Shown piece by piece: positions 22,272 to 33,767 of a DNA stretch of 64,000 nucleotides. Numbering within the stretch: the stretch's first letter is position 1; the number at the start of each line of letters is the position of its first letter. Origin of the DNA: Erythrophleum ivorense (lineage: Eukaryota > Streptophyta > Magnoliopsida > Fabales > Fabaceae); contig JAIUCV010000083.1 of the NCBI GenBank assembly GCA_026724425.1, positions 1,488,001 through 1,552,000 of the forward strand. The letters are read 5' to 3'. The notes under the pieces were generated by a model. It had not been told where the DNA came from. It did not search any database and saw only the letters and a list, made by a program, of their open reading frames with translations. Position numbers and translations under genes: made by a program.

Positions 22272-23833
22272 TGAAACAACCAAGCTTTTTTTTTTTTTTT
22301 TTATTAAGTGCGGAAATTCTCAATAAAATAAACTCCATAAAATTAATAATTCAAACAATCATATTCAATTCCAAAATACCATAAAATAACCTAGCAACCT
22401 AAACACCAGGTTTGCAAATAACAACATAAACCAAAAACGGTAAACAACAAAATCCTATCATCCTCTCTCTCTGGCCCGATTCCGCGATCACACTTTCTTT
22501 TACCTGCATCACATTAGGGAAAAAGAGATGCATAAGTATTTCATAAATACTTAGTGAGGCAATCACCCCGCCTACAGGCCAATTACGCAATTTAAAACAC
22601 TTTTAAATAATATTAATAATTACCAAAATTATTAAATTCACTTCTTTTAATTCTTATACAATTTTCCTCAATTAAATAATAATTCTTAACCCTTAAAATG
22701 ATTTCCACAATTATTAAATAATTTCCACAATTATTATAATAATTTTCAACACATAAAATAATTTCCACAATTATTATAAATCACTTTAATTAATTAATTA
22801 ACCACTAATTAATTAATTTCGGAATTAAACCACTTAATTCCAATTAAACCGATTAAACCAGATTAAACCAGATTAAACCATTAATTAATTCAATTTAATC
22901 AATTCGCCAGAAAACCGGATTTAACCGGACCAGTATCGATCGACACAGCTTGTGTCGCTCGACACCCGGCCCGATTGGTGTCGATCGACACCGATCCAGG
23001 AGATCGACGCCCAACTCGATTTCTAACACAAAAACACCCAAAACACGAAATTGTGACAATCCAATCGATCAAACGCACTAATAACACATAAACCACCACA
23101 AACAACACATAAACTCATCAAATCAACAATTCACTTTCACAATTTCCACTATTTGCGAACCTACGGTCATGCACTCACCTCGACAACCGATTGAACAAAG
23201 GGAAAAGAGGAAAAACGATGAACAGTGCGCGATGAACAATAACTCAGGCGATGAACAGTAACTCCGGCGATGAACAGTAACCGGTGAACCGTAACTCCGG
23301 CGATGAACAGTAACCGATGAACAGTGTTTTCGACTTCTCCCAAAAATCGTCTCTTTTCTCTCTGAAAACTCCAGCCTCGAAAATTGTGTCAAAAACAGAC
23401 GGCTGCACTCATTTAAACTCGTTTTTAGGGTTTCCTTCCCTTAACCGGACTAAACCGACAACTTAAATCAAATCGGTCGATTTCACAATAACCGGTGTCG
23501 ATCGACACCCTTCCTTGGTGTCGGTCGACACCCATCGACCATACCAACTCAAACCACAAATCAAACGCGCAATCGACTTAAACCGGAATTGATTTCTCAA
23601 ACCGGTGTCGATCGACACTTCCCTTAGGTGTCGATCGACACTAGTCATTCAAGAGCTTTTTACACATTTTCTTCGCGATGTTCGAACCTTAGACCGACTG
23701 CACAACAATCAAACAAGAACATGCACAGCCAATCCTTGATTCACACCTCAAAGAGCATATGTAATCTACTCCCGAACCCCTAATGTCGTCCGATACTACT
23801 TCCAACACAACTCTCTGGTTCACGGATGTTACA
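22272..23833 (-). repeat. Element B 5' LTR (1,562 bp)
   Basis: Pairs with 16043-17661. By eye there are about seven single-base differences besides repeat-number changes. Its inner ~960 bp (22874-23833) is included in the tandem duplication. Confidence 0.93.
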
Positions 23834-25280
23834 CAATCGATAGTCAAATGGAATCAACAGCAAATAATAACATAAGAGAAGATGCTGTCAGTCAAGTTTT
23901 GGGGAAAGATAAACCTGGAAGAGTTAGAGGGTTAGGCAGAGGTATTACTGCTACCAAGCTAGCATTCCTCCAGGCTAGAGACGCACATGTACAAAAACTT
24001 GAGGCAACGCAAGCCCGGTTGCTTAGCGAGCTTGAAGACCTAAAACTTGTAGTCCGAGATTTAGCTGGGAAAAAGGTAATTTAATCATCAATTTTTATTA
24101 ACTGATTCGGGTAGATAAATTGTTAATTTAATTACCTGCTATCTATCTATCAGAACGTTGTTGATGATGTGGCTTATCAGTCTGAAGTGAGTGATGTTAG
24201 CAAAGGAGGAAGTAGGTGTCAACTGCTTGATTGGTTTTCAGTAGAAGATATTGTTGTTGGGGAAGGAGAATTTTGTGCATCTGATCCATCGTATAAGATT
24301 GGTCGTATTCCCCTAGGACCTAATGCTGTCGCTGTTATTGTCAAGTCTGCTTTAGCTAAAGAAACAAGTGTTTGGAGGCCTACCCAGACAACGTTCACAC
24401 TGGAAGATGCAGTGGGAGTCAAAATTCCTTGGCCAGCTGATAAGGTGATTTTGGACAGTAATGTTAACTCACCAAATGGGAAAAGAAATGGTTCCACCAA
24501 GGTAATGTCGAAACACTTTCTTTACAGTTATATTACGAACCTGATAAGCTGATTAAGTAGTTTGGAATATATATACGTGATTATGTAGGAAACAAGTTCA
24601 GATGAGTCATTTGCAAGATGCAGAATTTATAATTGGAATGTTGAAGGCGAAATTATTGCTGAGGGTTTAATGTGTTCCACCGATCCGAAAGCTCTGGTCA
24701 ACAACATTCCACTTGGTCCAAATGCAGCAATTGTGAAGATTGATGTTGTGTTTAAAGAAGCGGTTTATCTTTGGAGACCTACTTCTGAAATGCTTTTGAT
24801 CACTGATGCACTTGGTGTTGAAATAGCATGGCCAATTGATAAGGTAGAATTAGTGAAATTGCATTCACGTGATGAATCAGTGAAAGGATCGCCTGGGGTA
24901 AGAGATTTTGCACCATCTGGTTAATATATATAGATTTACGTTTTGCTATGTGATGGGTTTTTGATGTTGAATGTGTAATACGTTTATCATGCTAGAGTGG
25001 AAGTACCAGCTCTGCTAGCAAGAAAGGAGCAAAAAAGAAGTGCATCCTCTTGGATTGTAATAACTCTGGCGATAAGGTTGCAGAAGGTCGATTATGCTCA
25101 ACTGATCCAACATATTTGGTCCATTTCAAACCTTTAGGTCCTAATGCTAGCAAAGTCTGGGTTGAAGTTTCCAAAATCGGTGATGCGAAGGTGTGGAGAC
25201 CAAATGAAGAAATCACCTACATTTCTGATGCAATAGGGACAACAGTTGCATGGCCTAATGATAAAATTGTGTACCTCTGA
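23834..25280 (+). pseudogene. tnpA: tnpA of CACTA-1, 3' part
   Basis: After the second CAATC the reading resumes at 23839 in the frame of exon 5. Exons 23839-24075, 24154-24501, 24589-24897 and 24996-25280. The first carries the end of the Transposase_24 region (DAVSQVLGKDKPGRVRG) and a Leu-rich coiled coil. Then come three ~75-residue repeats, each with C-x(9-14)-EG..C(A/S)(S/T)DP, (P)LGPNA, WRP and a W-P-x-D-K end; they resemble the TNP1/En/Spm C-terminal family (Transposase_23/DUF8039-like). Intact except for its missing 5' half. Confidence 0.87.
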
Positions 25281-26770
25281 ACCCTTTAAGTAATCATTTG
25301 CTGTTGTAATCATAGCTCTCGTTGTTATGATCAAATAAGACTAAGACCTTATTCTGAAATAAAAGTTTTAGTTATGTTATTATGTTGTTTTTTTTTAACT
25401 CCATGATATTACAGAAAACTAAGTTGTATAATAGAACATGAATAATATAAAATGTAATAACAATCCGTCCCCAAGTTTTTTTTTAAAATAATTACATCAA
25501 CGATTTAGGTTATAGGGTATAGGGTATAGAATTTGAATTTCATATGTTTCAATTTAATGATGCAAATAGGTTTCTACTCATTTGTGTAACTTTATAAATA
25601 CATAATATTGAAGTTCAATTTTGGGGTAATGCCCTTTAGGGGTTATACCCTAAAGTAATATATTCTTCTACATAGGATTTATACTTCATATATAAATTCT
25701 GAAATTCAATAATTAAAAATAAAAAGAATAAATAAATTATAGTTTACTGATCCCAAAAATTATTCTTTTTACAAACATGAAATATTGACTTAAGTTTGTA
25801 AGTCTTTCATCTATAAACTAGTATCATACAAGTTGATATAGTATGATTTTTGTTTTTCATTAGTTTGTAACATTTGAAAACTTTAGGAGGTCTCTGTATT
25901 AATCATAAATCCAAATTATAAACTCCAAATCTAAATCTTCAAATTTAAATCCAAAACCCTAAATTATGAATTACAACTCTTAAACTTTAGTAGACAAAAA
26001 TAACAAAAACCTTTGATAAAGATGCAAGAAGATAAGATTGGTTTTTCATTGGCTAATCCTTAGAGGTGAGGATCACGCTCTTTTAATATCCACCGTTGAT
26101 AACAATAAATCAACGGACAGCTTCCTCTCCTTTTTCTTCTTACGCTCTTACACTTCTTCTCTTTTATTCCTTAAGAGTTTTCCATTTCCAGTCTGAGCCG
26201 TGTAAGAAGGTCATTCTCTTTGGTGTCCCTCGTGCTTCCACTCTCACCTGCAGGTGAATTCCTCCTGACATTAGCCGTCGTTGTAATAGATCTGGGAGGC
26301 TTACTCGTTTTTAGGAGGTCTCTGTATTTTTCTCTGAGGTGTTTGCTCAATTTCAGTATTTGCTCGATCGATTCACAGGTTCTTATCCAACCGTCGCTCG
26401 ATTCACAGGTTCTTATATTTGGTTTGTTGTTTGCAATTAGATAGGAGGATCTTCCCAGACCGAGAAGGAGACACTTTATCTTTCCGTCCTCTCATTGGTA
26501 TGTTTTAGCTTTAGCTTTTTGGATACAAAGCTTTCATAGTTTCAGACCACAAAATAAGGTTGACAAGCTAGATTTCTTAATTAGGTATTATATTGACCAC
26601 CTTATCTTTGATTTTGGTTTGTTGCTTGCTTGATTGAGGCAGTTCTTGTAACTGTTTTCGTTGTCTACATTCAACATATCATTTGGAAAGTTGCAGCCTT
26701 TGTTCTGCTTTTACTTAAATTTTTCAATGTGTTCGACATTTTAATCTCAGTGATTTGATCTGATTCAGAA
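25281..26770 (+). other. Noncoding interval with the leader of the third CACTA-1 gene
   Basis: 25281-26080 is AT-rich with no gene; a telobox-like AAACCCTAAA lies near 25963. 26093-26116 holds an inverted motif CCGTTGAT-8-ATCAACGG. From about 26180 a C/T-rich leader begins; a 5'UTR intron fits 26498-26768 (TTG/GTATGT...TTCAG/AA) and ends two bases before the next ATG. Confidence 0.6.
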
Positions 26771-27172
26771 ATGGAAGCAAAGAAACACATAATCCGCGGA
26801 CTCTCCGCAAATGGAATCATACCACCGCTGGAACAGAAACCCCAACAAGCAAATGCCAATCAAACAAACGTACGCCTCATTTGCGGACTCCCGGCAAACG
26901 GAATCACACCACAGCTCCACCAACAGCCACGACAAGAACCAGATGATGATCAAGGAAGTGATTTGGAGGAGCTCACAAAAATACAGTACCAGAGAGCTAT
27001 GAGAGCTAAGGGATACTTGATCCGCATTGAGGAAGACGAAGAAGACATCGATCCAATGTACCGCAGAGCATTCAAAAATATGCAAAACAATGCATGCAAC
27101 TCCGCTCAACTGAAACGCCTCAAACAAGAACAAGGAGAGTCCTCCCGAGGTAAGGATCATCGACGACACTAA
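26771..27172 (+). CDS. Third gene of CACTA-1: 133-residue protein of unknown function (copy 1)
   Basis: ATG two bases after a well-formed 5'UTR splice acceptor. The protein has an imperfect duplication at its N-terminus (IIRGLSANGIIPPLEQ / LICGLPANGITPQLHQ, about residues 7-52), an acidic segment (EPDDDQGSDLEE) and a charged, Gln/Lys-rich tail. No catalytic motif or membrane segment is visible and I do not recognise the family. It shares the element's orientation, lies between tnpA and the right subterminal repeats, and has its own spliced leader. It could be an accessory factor or a captured host gene. A longer antisense frame over the same DNA lacks such support. Confidence 0.6.
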   Translation: MEAKKHIIRGLSANGIIPPLEQKPQQANANQTNVRLICGLPANGITPQLHQQPRQEPDDDQGSDLEELTKIQYQRAMRAKGYLIRIEEDEEDIDPMYRRAFKNMQNNACNSAQLKRLKQEQGESSRGKDHRRH

Positions 27173-27419
27173 GGAGCATAATCTGAATGTATTAGTGAAT
27201 GAATTTCTTCTAAAGTATGTTATTTGTAACATCAATTTACTCTTGGTCAACAACATTTTAGTTTGTAATAGGTCTATCATGGTTTCATATTATATGAATA
27301 AAATTTGGTATTTGTTTTTAATAAATACCAATTAGTTTGTAATATGAATAACATTTTAGTTTGTAATTGATAGAACAATTACAATTAATTAATTATTTTT
27401 CACGATCCATTCCAAAATA

Positions 27420-27816
27420 TGGAGCTATTGTAAAACTGTGAAATGCTATGAAAAAATGCTATTATTGATACAATCAATAACACAGTAAAATTGCTATTGT
27501 ATAATTTCAGATTGCGTAAACTAAAACGCTATATTAAATGAGAGATAAGATAGCATTTGTTATACTTAAACGAACTTAAAAAGCCGCAACAAAAAAGCGC
27601 TATAATAAAAGATATGCATATTAATAGTAACGGAATTCATGTGCTATTGAATAATTAAATATCGCAACAGCAAAGCGCTATAATAAAATATTTTAATAAC
27701 AAATATAAAGCGCTATAGTAGACTTTAACACTGCGAAGAAACAACCGCTATATTAAATGATATCACAATAGCAGTACAAAAAAGCGCTATAGAAAGAGCT
27801 GGACCTATTATAACGG
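27420..27816. repeat. CACTA-1 right subterminal repeats, copy 1
   Basis: Many copies of GCGCTATA / CGCTATATT / TATAGCG-like motifs between 27450 and 27800, matching the left subterminal motif. This copy is cut at 27816 by the duplication junction and lacks the terminal inverted repeat. Confidence 0.85.
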
Positions 27817-28784
27817 ACCTAAACCATTAATTAATTCAATTTAATCAATTCGCCAGAAAACCGGATTTAACCGGACCAGTATCGATCGACACAGCTTGTG
27901 TCGCTCGACACCCGGCCCGATTGGTGTCGATCGACACCGATCCAGGAGATCGACGCCCAACTCGATTTCTAACACAAAAACACCCAAAACACGAAATTGT
28001 GACAATCCAATCGATCAAACGCACTAATAACACATAAACCACCACAAACAACACATAAACTCATCAAATCAACAATTCACTTTCACAATTTCCACTATTT
28101 GCGAACCTACGGTCATGCACTCACCTCGACAACCGATTGAACAAAGGGAAAAGAGGAAAAACGATGAACAGTGCGCGATGAACAATAACTCAGGCGATGA
28201 ACAGTAACTCCGGCGATGAACAGTAACCGGTGAACCGTAACTCCGGCGATGAACAGTAACCGATGAACAGTGTTTTCGACTTCTCCCAAAAATCGTCTCT
28301 TTTCTCTCTGAAAACTCCAGCCTCGAAAATTGTGTCAAAAACAGACGGCTGCACTCATTTAAACTCGTTTTTAGGGTTTCCTTCCCTTAACCGGACTAAA
28401 CCGACAACTTAAATCAAATCGGTCGATTTCACAATAACCGGTGTCGATCGACACCCTTCCTTGGTGTCGGTCGACACCCATCGACCATACCAACTCAAAC
28501 CACAAATCAAACGCGCAATCGACTTAAACCGGAATTGATTTCTCAAACCGGTGTCGATCGACACTTCCCTTAGGTGTCGATCGACACTAGTCATTCAAGA
28601 GCTTTTTACACATTTTCTTCGCGATGTTCGAACCTTAGACCGACTGCACAACAATCAAACAAGAACATGCACAGCCAATCCTTGATTCACACCTCAAAGA
28701 GCATATGTAATCTACTCCCGAACCCCTAATGTCGTCCGATACTACTTCCAACACAACTCTCTGGTTCACGGATGTTACACAATC

Positions 28785-30226
28785 GATAGTCAAATGGAAT
28801 CAACAGCAAATAATAACATAAGAGAAGATGCTGTCAGTCAAGTTTTGGGGAAAGATAAACCTGGAAGAGTTAGAGGGTTAGGCAGAGGTATTACTGCTAC
28901 CAAGCTAGCATTCCTCCAGGCTAGAGACGCACATGTACAAAAACTTGAGGCAACGCAAGCCCGGTTGCTTAGCGAGCTTGAAGACCTAAAACTTGTAGTC
29001 CGAGATTTAGCTGGGAAAAAGGTAATTTAATCATCAATTTTTATTAACTGATTCGGGTAGATAAATTGTTAATTTAATTACCTGCTATCTATCTATCAGA
29101 ACGTTGTTGATGATGTGGCTTATCAGTCTGAAGTGAGTGATGTTAGCAAAGGAGGAAGTAGGTGTCAACTGCTTGATTGGTTTTCAGTAGAAGATATTGT
29201 TGTTGGGGAAGGAGAATTTTGTGCATCTGATCCATCGTATAAGATTGGTCGTATTCCCCTAGGACCTAATGCTGTCGCTGTTATTGTCAAGTCTGCTTTA
29301 GCTAAAGAAACAAGTGTTTGGAGGCCTACCCAGACAACGTTCACACTGGAAGATGCAGTGGGAGTCAAAATTCCTTGGCCAGCTGATAAGGTGATTTTGG
29401 ACAGTAATGTTAACTCACCAAATGGGAAAAGAAATGGTTCCACCAAGGTAATGTCGAAACACTTTCTTTACAGTTATATTACGAACCTGATAAGCTGATT
29501 AAGTAGTTTGGAATATATATACGTGATTATGTAGGAAACAAGTTCAGATGAGTCATTTGCAAGATGCAGAATTTATAATTGGAATGTTGAAGGCGAAATT
29601 ATTGCTGAGGGTTTAATGTGTTCCACCGATCCGAAAGCTCTGGTCAACAACATTCCACTTGGTCCAAATGCAGCAATTGTGAAGATTGATGTTGTGTTTA
29701 AAGAAGCGGTTTATCTTTGGAGACCTACTTCTGAAATGCTTTTGATCACTGATGCACTTGGTGTTGAAATAGCATGGCCAATTGATAAGGTAGAATTAGT
29801 GAAATTGCATTCACGTGATGAATCAGTGAAAGGATCGCCTGGGGTAAGAGATTTTGCACCATCTGGTTAATATATATAGATTTACGTTTTGCTATGTGAT
29901 GGGTTTTTGATGTTGAATGTGTAATACGTTTATCATGCTAGAGTGGAAGTACCAGCTCTGCTAGCAAGAAAGGAGCAAAAAAGAAGTGCATCCTCTTGGA
30001 TTGTAATAACTCTGGCGATAAGGTTGCAGAAGGTCGATTATGCTCAACTGATCCAACATATTTGGTCCATTTCAAACCTTTAGGTCCTAATGCTAGCAAA
30101 GTCTGGGTTGAAGTTTCCAAAATCGGTGATGCGAAGGTGTGGAGACCAAATGAAGAAATCACCTACATTTCTGATGCAATAGGGACAACAGTTGCATGGC
30201 CTAATGATAAAATTGTGTACCTCTGA
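28785..30226 (+). pseudogene. tnpA: Duplicate of the tnpA 3' exons
   Basis: Exons at 28785-29021, 29100-29447, 29535-29843 and 29942-30226, same as copy 1 shifted by 4,946. It lacks any 5' half: upstream is the LTR fragment. Carries the Transposase_24 end and the three WRP/DK repeats. Confidence 0.88.
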
Positions 30227-31716
30227 ACCCTTTAAGTAATCATTTGCTGTTGTAATCATAGCTCTCGTTGTTATGATCAAATAAGACTAAGACCTTATTC
30301 TGAAATAAAAGTTTTAGTTATGTTATTATGTTGTTTTTTTTTAACTCCATGATATTACAGAAAACTAAGTTGTATAATAGAACATGAATAATATAAAATG
30401 TAATAACAATCCGTCCCCAAGTTTTTTTTTAAAATAATTACATCAACGATTTAGGTTATAGGGTATAGGGTATAGAATTTGAATTTCATATGTTTCAATT
30501 TAATGATGCAAATAGGTTTCTACTCATTTGTGTAACTTTATAAATACATAATATTGAAGTTCAATTTTGGGGTAATGCCCTTTAGGGGTTATACCCTAAA
30601 GTAATATATTCTTCTACATAGGATTTATACTTCATATATAAATTCTGAAATTCAATAATTAAAAATAAAAAGAATAAATAAATTATAGTTTACTGATCCC
30701 AAAAATTATTCTTTTTACAAACATGAAATATTGACTTAAGTTTGTAAGTCTTTCATCTATAAACTAGTATCATACAAGTTGATATAGTATGATTTTTGTT
30801 TTTCATTAGTTTGTAACATTTGAAAACTTTAGGAGGTCTCTGTATTAATCATAAATCCAAATTATAAACTCCAAATCTAAATCTTCAAATTTAAATCCAA
30901 AACCCTAAATTATGAATTACAACTCTTAAACTTTAGTAGACAAAAATAACAAAAACCTTTGATAAAGATGCAAGAAGATAAGATTGGTTTTTCATTGGCT
31001 AATCCTTAGAGGTGAGGATCACGCTCTTTTAATATCCACCGTTGATAACAATAAATCAACGGACAGCTTCCTCTCCTTTTTCTTCTTACGCTCTTACACT
31101 TCTTCTCTTTTATTCCTTAAGAGTTTTCCATTTCCAGTCTGAGCCGTGTAAGAAGGTCATTCTCTTTGGTGTCCCTCGTGCTTCCACTCTCACCTGCAGG
31201 TGAATTCCTCCTGACATTAGCCGTCGTTGTAATAGATCTGGGAGGCTTACTCGTTTTTAGGAGGTCTCTGTATTTTTCTCTGAGGTGTTTGCTCAATTTC
31301 AGTATTTGCTCGATCGATTCACAGGTTCTTATCCAACCGTCGCTCGATTCACAGGTTCTTATATTTGGTTTGTTGTTTGCAATTAGATAGGAGGATCTTC
31401 CCAGACCGAGAAGGAGACACTTTATCTTTCCGTCCTCTCATTGGTATGTTTTAGCTTTAGCTTTTTGGATACAAAGCTTTCATAGTTTCAGACCACAAAA
31501 TAAGGTTGACAAGCTAGATTTCTTAATTAGGTATTATATTGACCACCTTATCTTTGATTTTGGTTTGTTGCTTGCTTGATTGAGGCAGTTCTTGTAACTG
31601 TTTTCGTTGTCTACATTCAACATATCATTTGGAAAGTTGCAGCCTTTGTTCTGCTTTTACTTAAATTTTTCAATGTGTTCGACATTTTAATCTCAGTGAT
31701 TTGATCTGATTCAGAA

Positions 31717-32118
31717 ATGGAAGCAAAGAAACACATAATCCGCGGACTCTCCGCAAATGGAATCATACCACCGCTGGAACAGAAACCCCAACAAGCAAAT
31801 GCCAATCAAACAAACGTACGCCTCATTTGCGGACTCCCGGCAAACGGAATCACACCACAGCTCCACCAACAGCCACGACAAGAACCAGATGATGATCAAG
31901 GAAGTGATTTGGAGGAGCTCACAAAAATACAGTACCAGAGAGCTATGAGAGCTAAGGGATACTTGATCCGCATTGAGGAAGACGAAGAAGACATCGATCC
32001 AATGTACCGCAGAGCATTCAAAAATATGCAAAACAATGCATGCAACTCCGCTCAACTGAAACGCCTCAAACAAGAACAAGGAGAGTCCTCCCGAGGTAAG
32101 GATCATCGACGACACTAA
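31717..32118 (+). CDS. Third gene of CACTA-1 (copy 2)
   Basis: Identical translation to 26771-27172, with the same spliced leader (intron about 31444-31714). See copy 1 for description; function unknown. Confidence 0.58.
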   Translation: MEAKKHIIRGLSANGIIPPLEQKPQQANANQTNVRLICGLPANGITPQLHQQPRQEPDDDQGSDLEELTKIQYQRAMRAKGYLIRIEEDEEDIDPMYRRAFKNMQNNACNSAQLKRLKQEQGESSRGKDHRRH

Positions 32119-32365
32119 GGAGCATAATCTGAATGTATTAGTGAATGAATTTCTTCTAAAGTATGTTATTTGTAACATCAATTTACTCTTGGTCAACAAC
32201 ATTTTAGTTTGTAATAGGTCTATCATGGTTTCATATTATATGAATAAAATTTGGTATTTGTTTTTAATAAATACCAATTAGTTTGTAATATGAATAACAT
32301 TTTAGTTTGTAATTGATAGAACAATTACAATTAATTAATTATTTTTCACGATCCATTCCAAAATA

Positions 32366-32847
32366 TGGAGCTATTGTAAAACTGTGAAATGCTATGAAAA
32401 AATGCTATTATTGATACAATCAATAACACAGTAAAATTGCTATTGTATAATTTCAGATTGCGTAAACTAAAACGCTATATTAAATGAGAGATAAGATAGC
32501 ATTTGTTATACTTAAACGAACTTAAAAAGCCGCAACAAAAAAGCGCTATAATAAAAGATATGCATATTAATAGTAACGGAATTCATGTGCTATTGAATAA
32601 TTAAATATCGCAACAGCAAAGCGCTATAATAAAATATTTTAATAACAAATATAAAGCGCTATAGTAGACTTTAACACTGCGAAGAAACAACCGCTATATT
32701 AAATGATATCACAATAGCAGTACAAAAAAGCGCTATAGAAAGAGCTGGACCTATTATAACGGGCGCAGAAATAGCGCTTTCTACAACACTATAGTATGTT
32801 TAGATAGCGTTTTTCGGGTGTTATAAATACTCGATTTTCTTGTAGTG
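32366..32847. repeat. CACTA-1 right subterminal repeats and terminal inverted repeat
   Basis: GCGCTATA/TATAGCG motifs up to 32815, then TTTTCTTGTAGTG at 32835-32847 and the target duplication TCT at 32848-32850. Confidence 0.92.
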
Positions 32848-33767
32848 TCTGCTTAGACCATTTATGACTTCTAGCATCTTGTAGCACCCATTGTTTCTGA
32901 TACCAATTTTCACGTATACCTAATTTGCCTTTGTAGTTGAACAACGCCAATTCACCACAATCATAAGAATTATCCTCTCCTAACATGTGTTCATCTATGT
33001 TAATAAAACCGAGCTTCTCAGACCTAACGTCGAAGCAAACTATCACAGAAGATTGTCCCATCTCAGCTCCGAAATACAAAACACCATTTATGCATATTTC
33101 ACCACAGATTCTATAAGTCTCTCTAAAATGGAAGGCAAATTCGATCCTTCTCCACAAAAGTTTTCCAGACTCCAATGTCAAAACCTGATGAGTATTGGGT
33201 CTTTCATCAAGTTCATCAACTGACGAAGTCATACACAACACTGATCGGATCATATCCAAGATAGATTCTTGCAATCGTTTCTGTGTCGGGGTAATTACTC
33301 TTAGCTTTCACTTGGGGTAAACTTTGGTTTTTTAGAAGCACCTTGGGTAAGGTTATGAAGTCTCTCGTGATAGGGTTACAAATCACCGTGCTCTTTCTTT
33401 CATCATCTCCCTGAAGAAGGGCCAATCCACAGACCGTAGAACAGTTATCAGATGGAATACATTCGGGGAATGACGTATGATAACGTGTGGCTACAAGAGT
33501 AGAGTTATCATCTGGATTTTGAGGCTGAGGTGAAGAGTAGAATAATAACTTGCCATCAACAGCCCTTAAGGTCAAAAGGATCCGTGGACGAGTGGAAGAC
33601 TTAGTCAGAAACAACTCACTGAAATCATGACGACGAAGTATGTATCCCCAGAATTTCGATACGCAACGAAACCTATCTATAGACTTTCTAGGGAGACGAG
33701 AGAATATATCGATAAGTAGATAAACTGGTATAGGATCTGAGTAGAGCTGCTGCTGGAAACGTTTCAT
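32848..33767 (-). pseudogene. F-box/FBA gene, 5' part (F-box and most of the associated domain), frameshifted
   Basis: The ATG at 33767 (context CGCCATGA) opens a frame with an F-box at about residues 11-50 (DPIPVYLLIDIFSRLPRKSI, FRCVSKFWGYI), then the FBA domain (LFYSSPQPQNPDD, VICNPITRDFITLP). The frame stops at 33216, but the family reading continues in another frame (VLCMTSSVDE, HQVLTLESGKLLW, FNYKGKLGI, HKWSKQT), so there is a small indel near 33245. The gene is then cut by CACTA-1 and resumes at 9954. Two lesions make a functional product unlikely. The paralogue is at 58529-59283. Confidence 0.9.

Larger units (their letters stand above)
16043..23833 (-). mobile_element. Element B: Ty3/Gypsy chromovirus, minus strand, nested in the tnpA exon of CACTA-1
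   Basis: Target duplication CAATC at 16038-16042 and 23834-23838; LTRs 16043-17661 (3' LTR) and 22272-23833 (5' LTR). Primer site at 22257-22268 and purine tract (complement ATTCTCCCCCACT) at 17662-17674 give the minus orientation. gag and pol are heavily decayed although the two LTRs are nearly identical. The family is related to but distinct from the first chromovirus (gag starts MDAGARGRGA). Confidence 0.94.
22874..27819. repeat. Tandem duplication inside CACTA-1, copy 1 (4,946-bp period)
   Basis: 22874-27816 recurs at 27820-32762 with a constant offset of 4,946 bp. It holds part of the element B LTR, the tnpA 3' exons, the third gene and right subterminal repeats. The junction at 27817-27819 has three extra bases (ACC) between the repeats. 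I found no difference between the copies where I compared them. Confidence 0.95.
27820..32762. repeat. Tandem duplication inside CACTA-1, copy 2
   Basis: Repeats 22874-27816. 27820-28779 is an orphan piece of the element B LTR ending GATGTTACA, followed by the CAATC duplication and tnpA exons. Past 32762 the sequence continues into the true right end of CACTA-1. Confidence 0.95.
9955..32847 (+). mobile_element. CACTA-1: En/Spm transposon, 22.9 kb, inserted in an F-box gene
   Basis: Bounded by 13-bp inverted repeats CACTACAAGAAAA (9955-9967) and TTTTCTTGTAGTG (32835-32847) and by the 3-bp target duplication TCT (9952-9954 and 32848-32850). It holds tnpD, tnpA and a small third gene on the + strand, plus subterminal AACGCTATA/TATAGCG repeats at both ends. 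Its size is inflated by a nested 7.8-kb LTR retrotransposon and a 4.95-kb tandem duplication; without them it would be about 10.2 kb, normal for an autonomous CACTA element. Confidence 0.95.

Noticed and set aside
16043..23833. Treating element B as an independent insertion in the F-box region
   Set aside because: Its CAATC duplication and the tnpA exon phase show that it sits inside CACTA-1.
25610..25665. Possible hairpin around 'ggggtaatgccctttaggggttataccc'
   Set aside because: Only about 13-15 pairs with a tiny loop and poor extension; much weaker than the CACTA-2 hairpins.
26765..27280. 171-residue antisense open frame over the third CACTA-1 gene (and its duplicate at 31711-32226)
   Set aside because: It is hydrophobic and leaderless. 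The sense frame has a spliced leader and shares the element's orientation, so the antisense frame is treated as a shadow.
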